Part shown: positions 50,749-60,484 of the stretch, one piece after another
Layout of the letters: each line of letters opens with the position of its first letter
How positions within the stretch are numbered: position 1 is the first letter of the stretch
Assembly: GCF_037126265.1 (NCBI RefSeq)
Contig: NZ_JAYLLN010000019.1
Span: 1-64,000, forward strand
Length of the DNA: 64,000 bases
Direction: 5' to 3'
From: Sphingobacterium tenebrionis
Lineage (GTDB): Bacteria > Bacteroidota > Bacteroidia > Sphingobacteriales > Sphingobacteriaceae
The notes under the pieces: generated by a model
What the model saw: the letters and a program-made list of their open reading frames with translations, nothing else
Database searches by the model: none
Told to the model about the DNA's origin: nothing
Made by a program: the position numbers and the translations under genes

Positions 50749-51606
50749 ATGGATAGAGAATTCAAAGAAAAGCTATTACAATTTGTAAAAGAAGCATTTA
50801 TTGAAGATGTGGGGAATGGCGATTTTACAACCTTATCTACAATTGATGACTCTCAATTAGGAGAAGCCCAATTATTGGTCAAAGAAGAGGGGATATTGGC
50901 AGGTGTTGATATTGCCGAGGAAATCTTTCACTATTTAGATCCTTCCATTCAATTTGAAAAATTAATCCAAGATGGTACTGCTGTCAAGTATGGTGAAATC
51001 GCTTTCCGTTTAAAAGGCAAGATCCATGATATTTTAAAAGGTGAGCGCTTGGTATTAAACATCATGCAACGCATGTCGGGTATTGCCACGGAGACCTCAA
51101 AATATGTGCAAGCTATCGCAGGCACAAACTGCAAAGTCTTGGATACCCGCAAAACCACTCCCTTATTAAGATTTTTAGAAAAACGTGCCGTAGTGATCGG
51201 GGGCGGGGTGAACCACCGTTTTGGTCTATACGATATGATCCTGATCAAAGATAATCATGTGGATTACGCAGGTGGAATCACACAAGCTGTAAATGGCGCA
51301 TTTGCCTATAAAAAAGAAAATAACCTAAGCATACCTATCGAGGTAGAAGTTCGCAATTTTGAGGAATTAAAAGAAGTTTTGAACCTGGAAAAAGTAGATC
51401 GCGTCATGTTCGATAACTTTTCTCCAGATCAGGTGCGTGAAGCGGTAGAACTAGTTGCTGGTCGATTGGTTACTGAAGCTTCTGGTGGTATTACCTTGAA
51501 CACCATTGCGGCCTATGCCAAAGCTGGGGTTGACTATGTCTCGGTGGGTGCTTTGACACATTCTGTTAAAAGCCTGGATTTAAGTCTAAAAGCTAAACTT
51601 ATTTAG
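50749..51606 (+). CDS. nadC: nicotinate-nucleotide pyrophosphorylase (carboxylating) NadC
   Basis: 285 residues. EDVGNGDFTTLST is the N-terminal signature; then NIMQRMSGIATET, LDTRKTTPLLRFLEKRAVVIGG and NHRFGLYDMILIKDNH (PRPP and quinolinate sites), EVEVRNFEELKE, and TEASGGITLNTI with VDYVSVGALTHS. It converts quinolinate and PRPP to nicotinate mononucleotide in NAD synthesis. nadA and nadB are not in the window. 13 nt before plsY. Confidence 0.95.
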   Translation: MDREFKEKLLQFVKEAFIEDVGNGDFTTLSTIDDSQLGEAQLLVKEEGILAGVDIAEEIFHYLDPSIQFEKLIQDGTAVKYGEIAFRLKGKIHDILKGERLVLNIMQRMSGIATETSKYVQAIAGTNCKVLDTRKTTPLLRFLEKRAVVIGGGVNHRFGLYDMILIKDNHVDYAGGITQAVNGAFAYKKENNLSIPIEVEVRNFEELKEVLNLEKVDRVMFDNFSPDQVREAVELVAGRLVTEASGGITLNTIAAYAKAGVDYVSVGALTHSVKSLDLSLKAKLI

Positions 51607-51619
51607 TAAATTGCTGGAT

Positions 51620-52270
51620 ATGATATCATTTTACCTGGTAGGAATCGTCATATTAGCTTATTTATTTGGTTCTATTCCCACGGCTGTATGGTTTGGGCAG
51701 GCATTTTATGGGGTTGATGTTCGGGAGTATGGTAGTGGTAATGCCGGTGCAACAAATACATTCCGAGTTTTAGGTAAAAAGGCAGGATCCATTGTGATGT
51801 TTGTCGATATCTTAAAGGGGTGGACAGCCACCAATCTCCCATTTTTATTAGATAGTTCTTTAGTGGGCAACCATGATGCCCCACAATTTGTCAATATCCA
51901 ATTAGCCTTAGGTGTTATCGCCGTATTAGGGCATTTGTTTCCCATATTTGCAGGATTCAGAGGTGGAAAAGGAGTGGCTACTCTATTCGGAATGGTCCTG
52001 GCTATCCATTGGCCGGCCGCTTTAATGTGTGTTTCGGTGTTCCTAATCGTTCTTTTTGTTACCCATTATGTATCATTAAGTTCTATTATGGCGGGTTTCA
52101 CCTTTCCATTCAGCATTGCTTTCATTTTTAAGACAACGGTACCTTCCATTCTTTTATATGGCATTGCTATCTGTGCCTTGATCCTGGTCACCCATCAAAA
52201 AAACATTGAACGCCTACTCAAAGGGCATGAGTCTAAAATTTACTTGTTCAAGAAAAAATCAAAAGTTTAA
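51620..52270 (+). CDS. plsY: acyl-phosphate:glycerol-3-phosphate acyltransferase PlsY
   Basis: 216 residues from ATG 51620 (an in-frame TTG lies 9 nt upstream). Five or more membrane helices. Conserved loops are FGSIPTAVWFGQ, YGSGNAGATNTFRVLGKKAG, FRGGKGVATLFG and the C-terminal LILVTHQKNIERLLKGHESK. It makes lysophosphatidate from acyl phosphate, the first step of phospholipid synthesis. Follows nadC by 13 nt. Confidence 0.93.
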   Translation: MISFYLVGIVILAYLFGSIPTAVWFGQAFYGVDVREYGSGNAGATNTFRVLGKKAGSIVMFVDILKGWTATNLPFLLDSSLVGNHDAPQFVNIQLALGVIAVLGHLFPIFAGFRGGKGVATLFGMVLAIHWPAALMCVSVFLIVLFVTHYVSLSSIMAGFTFPFSIAFIFKTTVPSILLYGIAICALILVTHQKNIERLLKGHESKIYLFKKKSKV

Positions 52271-52343
52271 ACATTTTGGGTACAAGATTTGTTAAGTATT
52301 TCAAAATGATTGAAAAACTATTGATAAACTAAATCAACATATT

Positions 52344-53144
52344 ATGAAGAGGGTTTTTAAATACACAAGCATGTTCCTTTTGGGAGTCTCGTTGGTGGGA
52401 TGTGCTACATCGGCAATTACAGGTCGAAAATACCTGAAATTGGTGGATCCAAAAGCTGTGAACGAACAGGCTGCTTTAGCATACAAGGATTTTTTAAGCA
52501 AAAATGGATCTAAGGTAGTAACAGGAACATCCGCTGCAACACAGGTAAAACGTGTGGGAAATAACATCGCTGCGGCAGCGAACAAATATTTGCAGGAAAG
52601 AGGTCTCGCAGACCAATTCGATTTCAACTGGGAATTTAACTTAGTGCAGAGTGATGATGTGAATGCTTGGTGTATGCCAGGTGGTAAAGTTGCGGTTTAT
52701 ACAGGTATCTTACCTATCGCACAAAATGATGTTGGTCTAGCTACGGTAATGGGTCATGAGATTGCACATGCGATCGAAGAACATTCCGTTGCCCAAGTAT
52801 CCAATGCAATGGCAGCTCAATTGGGCGCACAGGTATTGGGTGCTGCTGGTGCCATGTCGGATAACAAATATTTAGGTATCATCAACCAATTGTATGGTGT
52901 TGGCTACCAGATCGGTTCATTAAGCTTCTCCCGTAAGGATGAGTTGGCAGCTGATAGAGCTGGATTGATCTTGATGGCCATGGCCGGATATGATCCACGG
53001 GAGTCTGTTAAATTCTGGGAAAGAATGGCGGCCGGTAAAACCGGATCACCTCCAGAGTGGTTAAGTACTCACCCGAGTGATGCCCGTCGTATCAATCAGT
53101 TGCAATCACTAATCCCTGAAGCGATGAAATATTATAAAAAATAA
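52344..53144 (+). CDS. M48-family metalloprotease lipoprotein
   Basis: 266 residues. Lipoprotein signal with Cys20 (SLVGCATS). Zinc site His138-Glu139-xx-His142 (MGHEIAHAIEEHS), with a third ligand in KDELAADRAGLILM. DVNAWCMPGGKVAVYTGIL and WLSTHPSDARRINQLQ are typical of the LoiP/BepA-like envelope peptidases. It probably degrades or checks misfolded outer-membrane proteins. Own terminator downstream. Confidence 0.93.
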   Translation: MKRVFKYTSMFLLGVSLVGCATSAITGRKYLKLVDPKAVNEQAALAYKDFLSKNGSKVVTGTSAATQVKRVGNNIAAAANKYLQERGLADQFDFNWEFNLVQSDDVNAWCMPGGKVAVYTGILPIAQNDVGLATVMGHEIAHAIEEHSVAQVSNAMAAQLGAQVLGAAGAMSDNKYLGIINQLYGVGYQIGSLSFSRKDELAADRAGLILMAMAGYDPRESVKFWERMAAGKTGSPPEWLSTHPSDARRINQLQSLIPEAMKYYKK

Positions 53145-53174
53145 AAGATATTCAACAACAATAGAAAATCTCTT

Positions 53175-53205
53175 AAGGAGCGAACCATTTGGTCGCTCCT
53201 TTTTT
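53175..53205 (+). terminator. rho-independent terminator after the M48 gene
   Basis: AAGGAGCG / CGCTCCTT with an inner ACC/GGT pairing and a run of six T. Confidence 0.88.
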
Positions 53206-53270
53206 ATTTCATAATTTTCTGTTACGAAATCATTATTTCAACGACTAATTATAAACTAAGTAAATAAATT

Positions 53271-54155
53271 ATGGAATTAACGATCAGCAACCTTACAAAA
53301 ACCTATAATAATGGTGTTAAGGCTTTAGATAATGTCAATCTGAACATCGGCCCAGGCATGTTCGGACTTTTAGGACCAAACGGAGCCGGAAAATCATCCT
53401 TGATGCGGACAATCGCCACTTTGCAATCTCCAGATTCAGGCGAAATCCAATTCGGCGATATCAATGTTCTAAAAGAAAAAAATGCATTAAGAAGAGTTTT
53501 AGGGTATCTTCCGCAGGAATTTGGTGTATATCCCAACCTTTCTGCAGAAGACCTTTTGGATTATTTTGCCAACCTTAAAGGCATCAGCAACCGTCAGGAT
53601 AGAAAGAAGATAGTTTCCGAGGTATTGGAGATCACCAATCTTGCCGCATTCCGAAATAAGAGCGTAAGCGGGTATTCAGGAGGTATGAAACAACGTTTCG
53701 GAATTGCCCAGATGTTGTTGAACAATCCTAAATTGATTATCGTGGATGAGCCTACTGCGGGTCTGGATCCTGCAGAACGTCATCGTTTTTTGAATGTGCT
53801 GCGTGAGATAGGTGCTGAGCATACCGTCATCTTCTCTACCCATATCGTAGATGATGTACGGGAGTTGTGCCATGAATTGGCCATCATGAATGGGGGAAAA
53901 GTACTTTTCCGTGGTTCTTCTGTGGAAGGCACCACCCATCTTCAGGATAAAATATGGAAGAAAAGAATCGAACGTGCTGATTTTGAAACCCAGAATAGCA
54001 TCCATAATATTATCTCCTCGAATTATAACCAGGATAATACCTTAAATATTCGTGTCTACCATGATGTTCGACCGGATGAATCCTTCGAGCCGGCTACGCC
54101 TATTTTGGAAGATGTTTATTTTGTTGCATTAAAGCAGGATATCGTTCATGTTTAG
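53271..54155 (+). CDS. ABC transporter ATP-binding protein
   Basis: 294 residues. Walker A GLLGPNGAGKSSLMRT, Q-loop YLPQEFGVYP, signature SGYSGGMKQRFGIAQ, Walker B LIIVDEPTAGLDP, H-loop STHIVDD. A C-terminal domain of about 80 residues follows. It powers the permease encoded next: the genes overlap by 8 nt, so the subunits are made together. The pair is an export-type ABC-2 system. Confidence 0.93.
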   Translation: MELTISNLTKTYNNGVKALDNVNLNIGPGMFGLLGPNGAGKSSLMRTIATLQSPDSGEIQFGDINVLKEKNALRRVLGYLPQEFGVYPNLSAEDLLDYFANLKGISNRQDRKKIVSEVLEITNLAAFRNKSVSGYSGGMKQRFGIAQMLLNNPKLIIVDEPTAGLDPAERHRFLNVLREIGAEHTVIFSTHIVDDVRELCHELAIMNGGKVLFRGSSVEGTTHLQDKIWKKRIERADFETQNSIHNIISSNYNQDNTLNIRVYHDVRPDESFEPATPILEDVYFVALKQDIVHV

Positions 54156-57100
54156 TACCATATTCTTCTTTGAAATAAAGCGTTGGTTGAAGCAACCTGT
54201 GTTTTATGTCTATTGTGCCATTTATTTTGGATTGGCTTTGTTTACCTCTTTATCCAACTTGGGAGCTTTTGATGGTGTTACTTCCACCACAACCAATCCA
54301 ATTTATATCAATGCACCTTTAAGTATTGCGGCATTTTTTAATTCATTTGCCACATTGATCTACTTTCTGTTGCCTACCATTGTTGGCGCATCGGTGGCCA
54401 GGGATTACATGTACAATGTGCATACCCTTTTATTTTCTTATCCTTTAAATAAACCCACCTACTTATCGGCAAAATTCCTGAGCTCTTTGGTCATGGTGAC
54501 CATCATAGCCCTATTATGTGCCTTAGGTTATTATGCTGCTCAATTTTTCCCTAATATTAATGCTCAATTATTGGGACCTAACAATTTTAGGGCTTATGTA
54601 GAAGGATTTTTTGCGACCATATTCCCGAATTTTCTGTTGTTTGGCAGTATCATCTTCGCCTTGGTCACTTTTACAAGGAGTATCTATGTAGGGTTTATTG
54701 CCGTATTGATCCTCTTATTGCTTCAAAGCTTGTTGGATATCTATACGCGCGATGTGGACAATCGGTATATGGTGGCCCTACTGGATCCTTTTGGTTTTGA
54801 ACCGATTCAGTATTATACCAAATATTGGAGTGTGAATGAGCGAAATGTCAACCTCTTGCCAATCAAAGGTGTCCTGCTTTATAACCGATTGATCTGGATG
54901 GGGGTAGCTTTGATCATCTTAACTTTTGTCTATAAAACCTTCAGTTTTTCCCAATCGGCCTTTACGTTCAAACGTGCAAAAGAGGGAATTAGAACCGTAA
55001 AAGATAATTTCGGAAGTATCATTACGATCAATCTTCCTAAGGTTACTTATAACCATGGTTTCTGGGATAACCTGAAGTTAAGTTGGCGGATTTCACATAT
55101 CGATTATAAGTTCTTGATTCGGAATTGGACTTTTTATATCCTCATGGCATTTGCCTTTTTGTTCGTATTGATGGCCTTGAGCATCAGTGGACAATTGTAT
55201 GGAACCACGACTTATCCGGTTACTTGGCAGATGTTGCAAACCATGTCCGGCATGTACCAGTTCTTCTTGTTGATCATGGTGATGCTATTTGCCGGTATGT
55301 TGATCCAACGTTCCAGACAAGCGAATATGAACCTGTTGTTGGATGCTACTTCGGTACCAAACTGGGTACAGCTCCTTTCAAAGGCTTTGGCTTTGTACAA
55401 AATGGTACTTACTGTTTTTACCGTCAGTTTATTGAATGGTTTGATCTATCAGATCTATCAAGGATATTATCATTTCGAAATCGGGCACTACCTTTATGAA
55501 ATCTATGTGTTGGGCAGTTTGTCCTTTATTTTTCTGATCCTTTTTGCACTTTTTGTCCATAGCTTCTTTAAGAACTATTTTATCGGATTTATCATCTGCC
55601 TTTTTGTGATTATTGGTGCGCCATTTTTACCTCAGATCGGCGTAGAGCAACGTATATTTATTTTTAATGCCGATCCGGGATTTGACTATTCAGATATGAA
55701 TGGTTATGGAAATCTTAGACCTTTCCTATATTATCGATTATATTGGATGTTGTTAGGGCTTGTCTTGTTTGCCATCACCTTGATATTCTGGCGAAGAGGT
55801 ATTGTTTCGGGTATCAAAGAAAAGTTTGCTTTAGCGATGAACCGCTTTAAACCAGCCATTGCTATCCCTATGTTGATTAGTTTAGTTGCTTTTGTGGGGT
55901 TAGGTTATGCGATTTATCACCATAATAATATAGCGGAACCTTTTCTTTCCTCCAAAGATTATGAACTGCAGCGGGTAGATTACGAGAAGAAATACAAAAA
56001 ATACAGTTTAATGGCTGCTCCTCGGTTGACGGGTGTGTTTGTGGAGGTGGATATGGATCCCAAAAACAGAAACTTGTTCATCAATGGGCGTTTTACCTAC
56101 CAGAATAAAACCGATCATGCTATCGACTCGATTTTCCTGAATTATTCCGAAGGTGATCTGCTTACAGATATTCGTTTTAAGAACAATGCCCAAGAAGTCC
56201 TGAACGATAGTGTACTCCATGTGCGACTTTATAAACTTGCTCAACCATTGATGCCGGGTGATAGCATGGAGGTGGTTTATCAGATCAAGAATAAGCCACA
56301 TACTTTTCTCGATGATCGTTCAGAAGTGATTCGAAATGGTACCTTTTTCAATAATAGTATCTTCCCTTCGCTTACTTATGTGCATATGGCGGAGGTTGAG
56401 AACAACGATGTTCGTGCTAAATATGGATTGCCTCCAAAGGATCGCATGGCGGATCCTAGAGACAGCAGTAAATTAGGGAATAATTACATCAGCCAAGATG
56501 CCGATTGGATCAATTTTGAAGCGATATTGAGCACCAATACCGATCAGATTGCCATTGCACCTGGATACCTGCAAAAGGAATGGGAAAAAGATGGGAAGCG
56601 TTATTTCCATTATAAAATGGATGCACCAATCCTCAATTTCTATGCATTCATTTCTGCTAAATTCAACGTTAAGAAGGAGAAGTATAAAGGCAAGGATTTG
56701 GAGATTTATTACCATGCATTCCACGATTTCAACTTGGATCGCATGATGGCTTCCATGAAAAAATCCTTGGATTATTATGAAGCTAACTATAGTCCTTATC
56801 AGTTCAATCAAATGCGTGTGATCGAGTTCCCTAAAACTATGGGTACTTTTGCTCAGGCATTCGCCAATACAGTTCCTTTTTCGGAAGCCATCGGTTTTAT
56901 TGCAAAAATCGATGAAAGCAAGGAGGATGCGGTCGATTATCCGTATTCGGTTACTGCGCATGAATTTGCACACCAATGGTGGGCGCATCAAGTGATAGGT
57001 GCACAGGTAAAAGGGGCAACCATGATGTCGGAATCCCTATCAGAATATAGCTCGTTAAAGGTGTTGGAGCAAACGTATGGGAAGGGACAGATGCGTAGGT

Positions 57101-57810
57101 ACTTGAAAGATGCCTTGGATTCATACCTTCAAGGTAGAGCAGCAGAGCACTTAGGGGAAAATCCATTGATGTTCAATGAAAACCAAGGTTATATCCACTA
57201 TAACAAGGGTTCTGTGGTGATGTATGCCATGAGTGAATACCTCGGGGAGAAGCCATTCAATAACTTTTTGAAAGAATACTTGAACAGGACGGCCTTTCAA
57301 AACCCGCCATATACTACTTCGTTGGAATTTGTTGGTCTATTGAGACAGCATACGCCAGATTCTTTGCAATACCTCATCAAGGATATGTTCGAAACCATCA
57401 CGCTTTATGATAATAAAGTCAATGATGTGACCGTAAAGGATCTTAAAAATGGTAAATACGAGTTGACCATGGATTTCCAGGTATCCAAATATAGAACCGA
57501 CCCGAAAGGGAAGGAGGTCTTTGAGGATGTGAAAGGTACGATGCTGAAAGGGAAAGATGGAAAAGAGGAAATTAAGTCATTGCCTTTGCAGGATTACGTG
57601 GAGATTGCGGTTTATGGGGATAAGAAAGAGGGGAAAGCTTCCAAGAAGATGGAAGATAATCCGATCTATTCGAAGAAAGTGAAGATTGATAAGATCAATA
57701 ATAAGGTGAAATTGATCTTGGATCAAAAGCCGATTGAAGTGGGCGTTGATCCGAATAACATTTTGATCGATAGGAATTCCAGTGATAATCGGATGATGGT
57801 GAAGAATTAA
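54148..57810 (+). CDS. ABC-2 permease fused to an M1-family peptidase
   Basis: 1220 residues. Residues 1-590 hold about twelve membrane helices in two ABC-2-type sets, beginning MFSTIFFFEIKRWLKQPVFY. Residues about 615-1220 are an M1 (gluzincin) peptidase: zinc site His938-Glu939-xx-His942 (TAHEFAHQWWAHQ) and a Glu in MMSESLSEYSS as the likely third ligand. The GAMEN-type substrate loop is not obvious. The peptidase probably faces the periplasm. One protein combines transport and aminopeptidase modules, so it may process or export peptides. Such fusions are known in Bacteroidota, but substrates are unknown. Confidence 0.9.
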   Translation: MFSTIFFFEIKRWLKQPVFYVYCAIYFGLALFTSLSNLGAFDGVTSTTTNPIYINAPLSIAAFFNSFATLIYFLLPTIVGASVARDYMYNVHTLLFSYPLNKPTYLSAKFLSSLVMVTIIALLCALGYYAAQFFPNINAQLLGPNNFRAYVEGFFATIFPNFLLFGSIIFALVTFTRSIYVGFIAVLILLLLQSLLDIYTRDVDNRYMVALLDPFGFEPIQYYTKYWSVNERNVNLLPIKGVLLYNRLIWMGVALIILTFVYKTFSFSQSAFTFKRAKEGIRTVKDNFGSIITINLPKVTYNHGFWDNLKLSWRISHIDYKFLIRNWTFYILMAFAFLFVLMALSISGQLYGTTTYPVTWQMLQTMSGMYQFFLLIMVMLFAGMLIQRSRQANMNLLLDATSVPNWVQLLSKALALYKMVLTVFTVSLLNGLIYQIYQGYYHFEIGHYLYEIYVLGSLSFIFLILFALFVHSFFKNYFIGFIICLFVIIGAPFLPQIGVEQRIFIFNADPGFDYSDMNGYGNLRPFLYYRLYWMLLGLVLFAITLIFWRRGIVSGIKEKFALAMNRFKPAIAIPMLISLVAFVGLGYAIYHHNNIAEPFLSSKDYELQRVDYEKKYKKYSLMAAPRLTGVFVEVDMDPKNRNLFINGRFTYQNKTDHAIDSIFLNYSEGDLLTDIRFKNNAQEVLNDSVLHVRLYKLAQPLMPGDSMEVVYQIKNKPHTFLDDRSEVIRNGTFFNNSIFPSLTYVHMAEVENNDVRAKYGLPPKDRMADPRDSSKLGNNYISQDADWINFEAILSTNTDQIAIAPGYLQKEWEKDGKRYFHYKMDAPILNFYAFISAKFNVKKEKYKGKDLEIYYHAFHDFNLDRMMASMKKSLDYYEANYSPYQFNQMRVIEFPKTMGTFAQAFANTVPFSEAIGFIAKIDESKEDAVDYPYSVTAHEFAHQWWAHQVIGAQVKGATMMSESLSEYSSLKVLEQTYGKGQMRRYLKDALDSYLQGRAAEHLGENPLMFNENQGYIHYNKGSVVMYAMSEYLGEKPFNNFLKEYLNRTAFQNPPYTTSLEFVGLLRQHTPDSLQYLIKDMFETITLYDNKVNDVTVKDLKNGKYELTMDFQVSKYRTDPKGKEVFEDVKGTMLKGKDGKEEIKSLPLQDYVEIAVYGDKKEGKASKKMEDNPIYSKKVKIDKINNKVKLILDQKPIEVGVDPNNILIDRNSSDNRMMVKN

Positions 57811-57816
57811 ATTATG

Positions 57817-57824
57817 TACCTTTG
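57817..57824 (+). promoter_or_regulatory. -7 box of the AAA ATPase gene
   Basis: TACCTTTG, exact TAnnTTTG, 19 nt before the ATG at 57844. Confidence 0.45.
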
Positions 57825-57843
57825 GCATTCATAGTTTTGAACC

Positions 57844-58551
57844 ATGCATATACAGGATTTAATTATTAAGGATAAGGAGGCGATTGATATTCAGGATGTG
57901 TTCTTGAGTGAAAGCAATCGGGAGAGTATTAATCAATTGATTAAGGAAAATCTTTATGTGGAGGAATTAAGTCGCTATGGATTACCTGTAAGCAATAAAA
58001 TATTGTTGTTTGGTAGTTCGGGATGTGGCAAGACGACTAGTGCCAAAGGTATTGCAAAAGCCTTGGGAAAACCCTTGATTATCTTGAATTTAAGTAATGT
58101 GATCAATGCCAGGATTGGTGAGACCTCGCAGCATTTAAAGCAGGTTTTTGATCGTGCTGGAAGGGATAAAGCCGTTTTGTTTTTGGATGAGTTTGATCAG
58201 ATTGGTAAGGCTAGGGGCGAGGATGAGAATGATGTAGGGGAGATGCGTAGATTGGTGAATACCTTGATTCAATTGATTGATTATTTTCCGGAGGATTGTG
58301 TGTTGATTGCTGCAAGTAATCATGTGGATATTATTGATTCTGCGTTGATCAGGAGGTTTCAGTTGAGGTTGTCGTATGAAATGCCAATTCGGGAAGCCTT
58401 GGATGATTATTATGATAAATTGTTGGTTAGGTTTCCTGCTGATCTGCATCCTGAAGAAAGGATCTATGGGATTTCCTATGCGGAAGCAAAAGATTTTGCT
58501 TTGAAGGAAGTGAAGAAAAAGTTGATCGCGGAGTTGGAAGGGAAGGGGTAA
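57844..58551 (+). CDS. single-domain AAA+ ATPase
   Basis: 235 residues. Walker A at 57-65 (GSSGCGKTT), then VINARIGETSQHLKQVF, Walker B VLFLDEFDQIGKARG, sensor 1 IAASNH and the arginine finger pair in ALIRRFQLRL. It is the AAA family of small bacterial ATPases related to FtsH and SpoVK-type modules. No partner domain (protease, substrate-binding) is fused. Own short leader. The following gap holds a repeat element. Substrate unknown. Confidence 0.88.
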   Translation: MHIQDLIIKDKEAIDIQDVFLSESNRESINQLIKENLYVEELSRYGLPVSNKILLFGSSGCGKTTSAKGIAKALGKPLIILNLSNVINARIGETSQHLKQVFDRAGRDKAVLFLDEFDQIGKARGEDENDVGEMRRLVNTLIQLIDYFPEDCVLIAASNHVDIIDSALIRRFQLRLSYEMPIREALDDYYDKLLVRFPADLHPEERIYGISYAEAKDFALKEVKKKLIAELEGKG

Positions 58552-58579
58552 AGTTTTTTTACGTCAGAGGAACCTAAAA

Positions 58580-58784
58580 CGTCATTGCGAGGAACGAAGC
58601 AATCTTTCTTTAATGTCATCCTTTCTTTTTTTTGTCATCCTGAGCGTAGTCGAAGGATCTGTACGGGTACAAACGAACAGATGGTTCGACTACGCTCACC
58701 ATGACATGGCTAAAGATTGCTTCGTCGTGCCTCCTCGCAATGACGCAAACTCGTCCTCGCAATGAAGCATATTTCGCAATGACG
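58580..58784. repeat. composite nested inverted repeat, copy B
   Basis: Same architecture as copy A at 47804. Outer arms are GTCATTGCGAGGAACGAAGC (from 58581) and AAGATTGCTTCGTCGTGCC…CGCAATGACG (58713-58745). Inner arms are GTCATCCTGAGCGTAGTCGA (from 58634) and GGTTCGACTACGCTCACCAT (58683-58702). Two short outer-arm pieces follow (58755-58765, 58772-58784). It lies between the convergent AAA ATPase and ABC-F genes. Confidence 0.9.
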
Positions 58785-58798
58785 CAATACCAGTTTAC

Positions 58799-60424
58799 CT
58801 ACCTATACATTTCCTCTCTTTGGGCTTTTACAGCTTCCGAGTTTATATACTCATCATAAGTCATCAACTTATCAATAATTCCATTAGGCGTCAATTCAAT
58901 AATCCTGTTCGCTACAGTCTGCGTCAACTCATGATCTCGTGAAGTAAACAACATCGATCCTCTGAAATCATTCATACCATTATTCAATGCGGTAATAGAC
59001 TCCAGATCCAAGTGGTTGGTCGGCTCATCAAAGATCAAGAAGTTTGCACCCTGCAACATCATCCTGGAGAACATACAACGCATTTTCTCTCCTCCCGACA
59101 GTACTGAACATTTCTTCAATACCTCTTCGCCAGAGAACAACATCTTCCCTAAGAATCCACGGATAAATTGCTCATCCGCATCCGGTTTAGTGGTATAATC
59201 CCTTAACCAATCTACCAAATTTTCTTCGCGGCCTTCAAAGAAAGCAGCGTTTTCAATCGGCATATCCGCAGGTGTAATCGTGATACCCCATTTAAATTCC
59301 CCAACGTAATCCTTATCTCTTCCGGCAAGAATATCATAAAAGGCAGAAGTAACTAAGTTATTCTCAGCAAGTACAGCAATCTTATCCCCTTTATTGATCA
59401 TAAAGCTGATGTTTTTGAAGTAAACTTCACCATTCACTGTTTTACCAAGGTTTTCCACGTTCAGAATCTGATCTCCCGGTTCACGGTCCATCAAGTTGAA
59501 CATGATCGCTGGATACTTTCTGTTCGAAGGCTTGATCTCATCCAAATTGATTTTATCCAACGCCTTTTTACGGGAAGTAGCCTGTTTGGATTTGGAAGCA
59601 TTGGCCGAGAAACGACGGATAAATTCCTGAAGTTCCTTCACCTTATCTTCCATTTTCTTATTCTGATCAGCACGTTGTTTAAGTGCTAATTGAGAAGACT
59701 CGTACCAGAAGGTATAGTTACCTGTGTAGATGGACATTTTTCCGAAGTCAATATCCACAATATGCGTACATACAGCATCCAAAAAGTGACGGTCGTGGGA
59801 AACAACCAAGACAATCGCTTCATAGCTTGCCAAGAAATCCTCCAACCAAGCAATGGTGTTGATGTCCAAGTCGTTGGTAGGCTCATCCAGGATCAGGATA
59901 TCCGGTTTTCCGAATAAAGCTTGGGCCAATAATACCCTTACTTTTTCATTACCATCCAATTCCTTAACCAATTTATAGTGTTGCTCTTCTTTGATTCCCA
60001 AATTGCTCAATAGAGTAGCGGCATTACTTTCCGCATTCCAACCATCCATCTCGGCAAATAAGCTTTCTAATTCTCCAGCACGTTCTCCATCTGCATCCGA
60101 AAAATCTTCCTTCATATAGATGGCATCTTTCTCCTGCATGATTTTGTATAGATCCTGGTTACCCATCAATACGGTTTGAATGACGGTGAATTCATCAAAA
60201 GCATAGTGGTTCTGGTTTAATACAGACATACGCTCACCTGGGGTGAATGCAACTGAACCGGAGGTAGGGTCTACCTCACCAGAAATGATCTTTAGGAACG
60301 TGGATTTTCCAGCACCATTAGCGCCGATAATACCATAACAATTTCCTGGAGTGAATTTTAAGTTGACATCTTCGAATAGAATACGTTTTCCATAACGAAG
60401 GGATAGATTCGATACATTAATCAT
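58799..60424 (-). CDS. ABC-F family ATPase (ribosome-associated type)
   Basis: 541 residues. Two ABC domains without membrane parts: first Walker A GIIGANGAGKSTFLK, signature-like LDGNEKVRVLLAQAL, Walker B ILILDEPTNDLD; second VLSGGEKMRCMFSRMML with LIFDEPTNHLD. The charged linker between them (about 235-300: LKQRADQNKKMEDKVKELQEF) fits the P-site tRNA-interaction arm. It is an EttA/Uup/YdiF-type translation factor. The perfect -7 box ends 4 nt before the ATG. Confidence 0.93.
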   Translation of the reverse strand: MINVSNLSLRYGKRILFEDVNLKFTPGNCYGIIGANGAGKSTFLKIISGEVDPTSGSVAFTPGERMSVLNQNHYAFDEFTVIQTVLMGNQDLYKIMQEKDAIYMKEDFSDADGERAGELESLFAEMDGWNAESNAATLLSNLGIKEEQHYKLVKELDGNEKVRVLLAQALFGKPDILILDEPTNDLDINTIAWLEDFLASYEAIVLVVSHDRHFLDAVCTHIVDIDFGKMSIYTGNYTFWYESSQLALKQRADQNKKMEDKVKELQEFIRRFSANASKSKQATSRKKALDKINLDEIKPSNRKYPAIMFNLMDREPGDQILNVENLGKTVNGEVYFKNISFMINKGDKIAVLAENNLVTSAFYDILAGRDKDYVGEFKWGITITPADMPIENAAFFEGREENLVDWLRDYTTKPDADEQFIRGFLGKMLFSGEEVLKKCSVLSGGEKMRCMFSRMMLQGANFLIFDEPTNHLDLESITALNNGMNDFRGSMLFTSRDHELTQTVANRIIELTPNGIIDKLMTYDEYINSEAVKAQREEMYR

Positions 60425-60428
60425 GGCG

Positions 60429-60436
60429 CAAAGATA
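60429..60436 (-). promoter_or_regulatory. -7 box of the ABC-F gene, 4 nt from the ATG
   Basis: Minus strand TATCTTTG-CGCC-ATG. Third case with the same 4-nt spacing. Confidence 0.55.
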
Positions 60437-60484
60437 CGGTTATTTCTTGATAATTAGAACAGTATTCCTAGCTGGGAATTTGGC

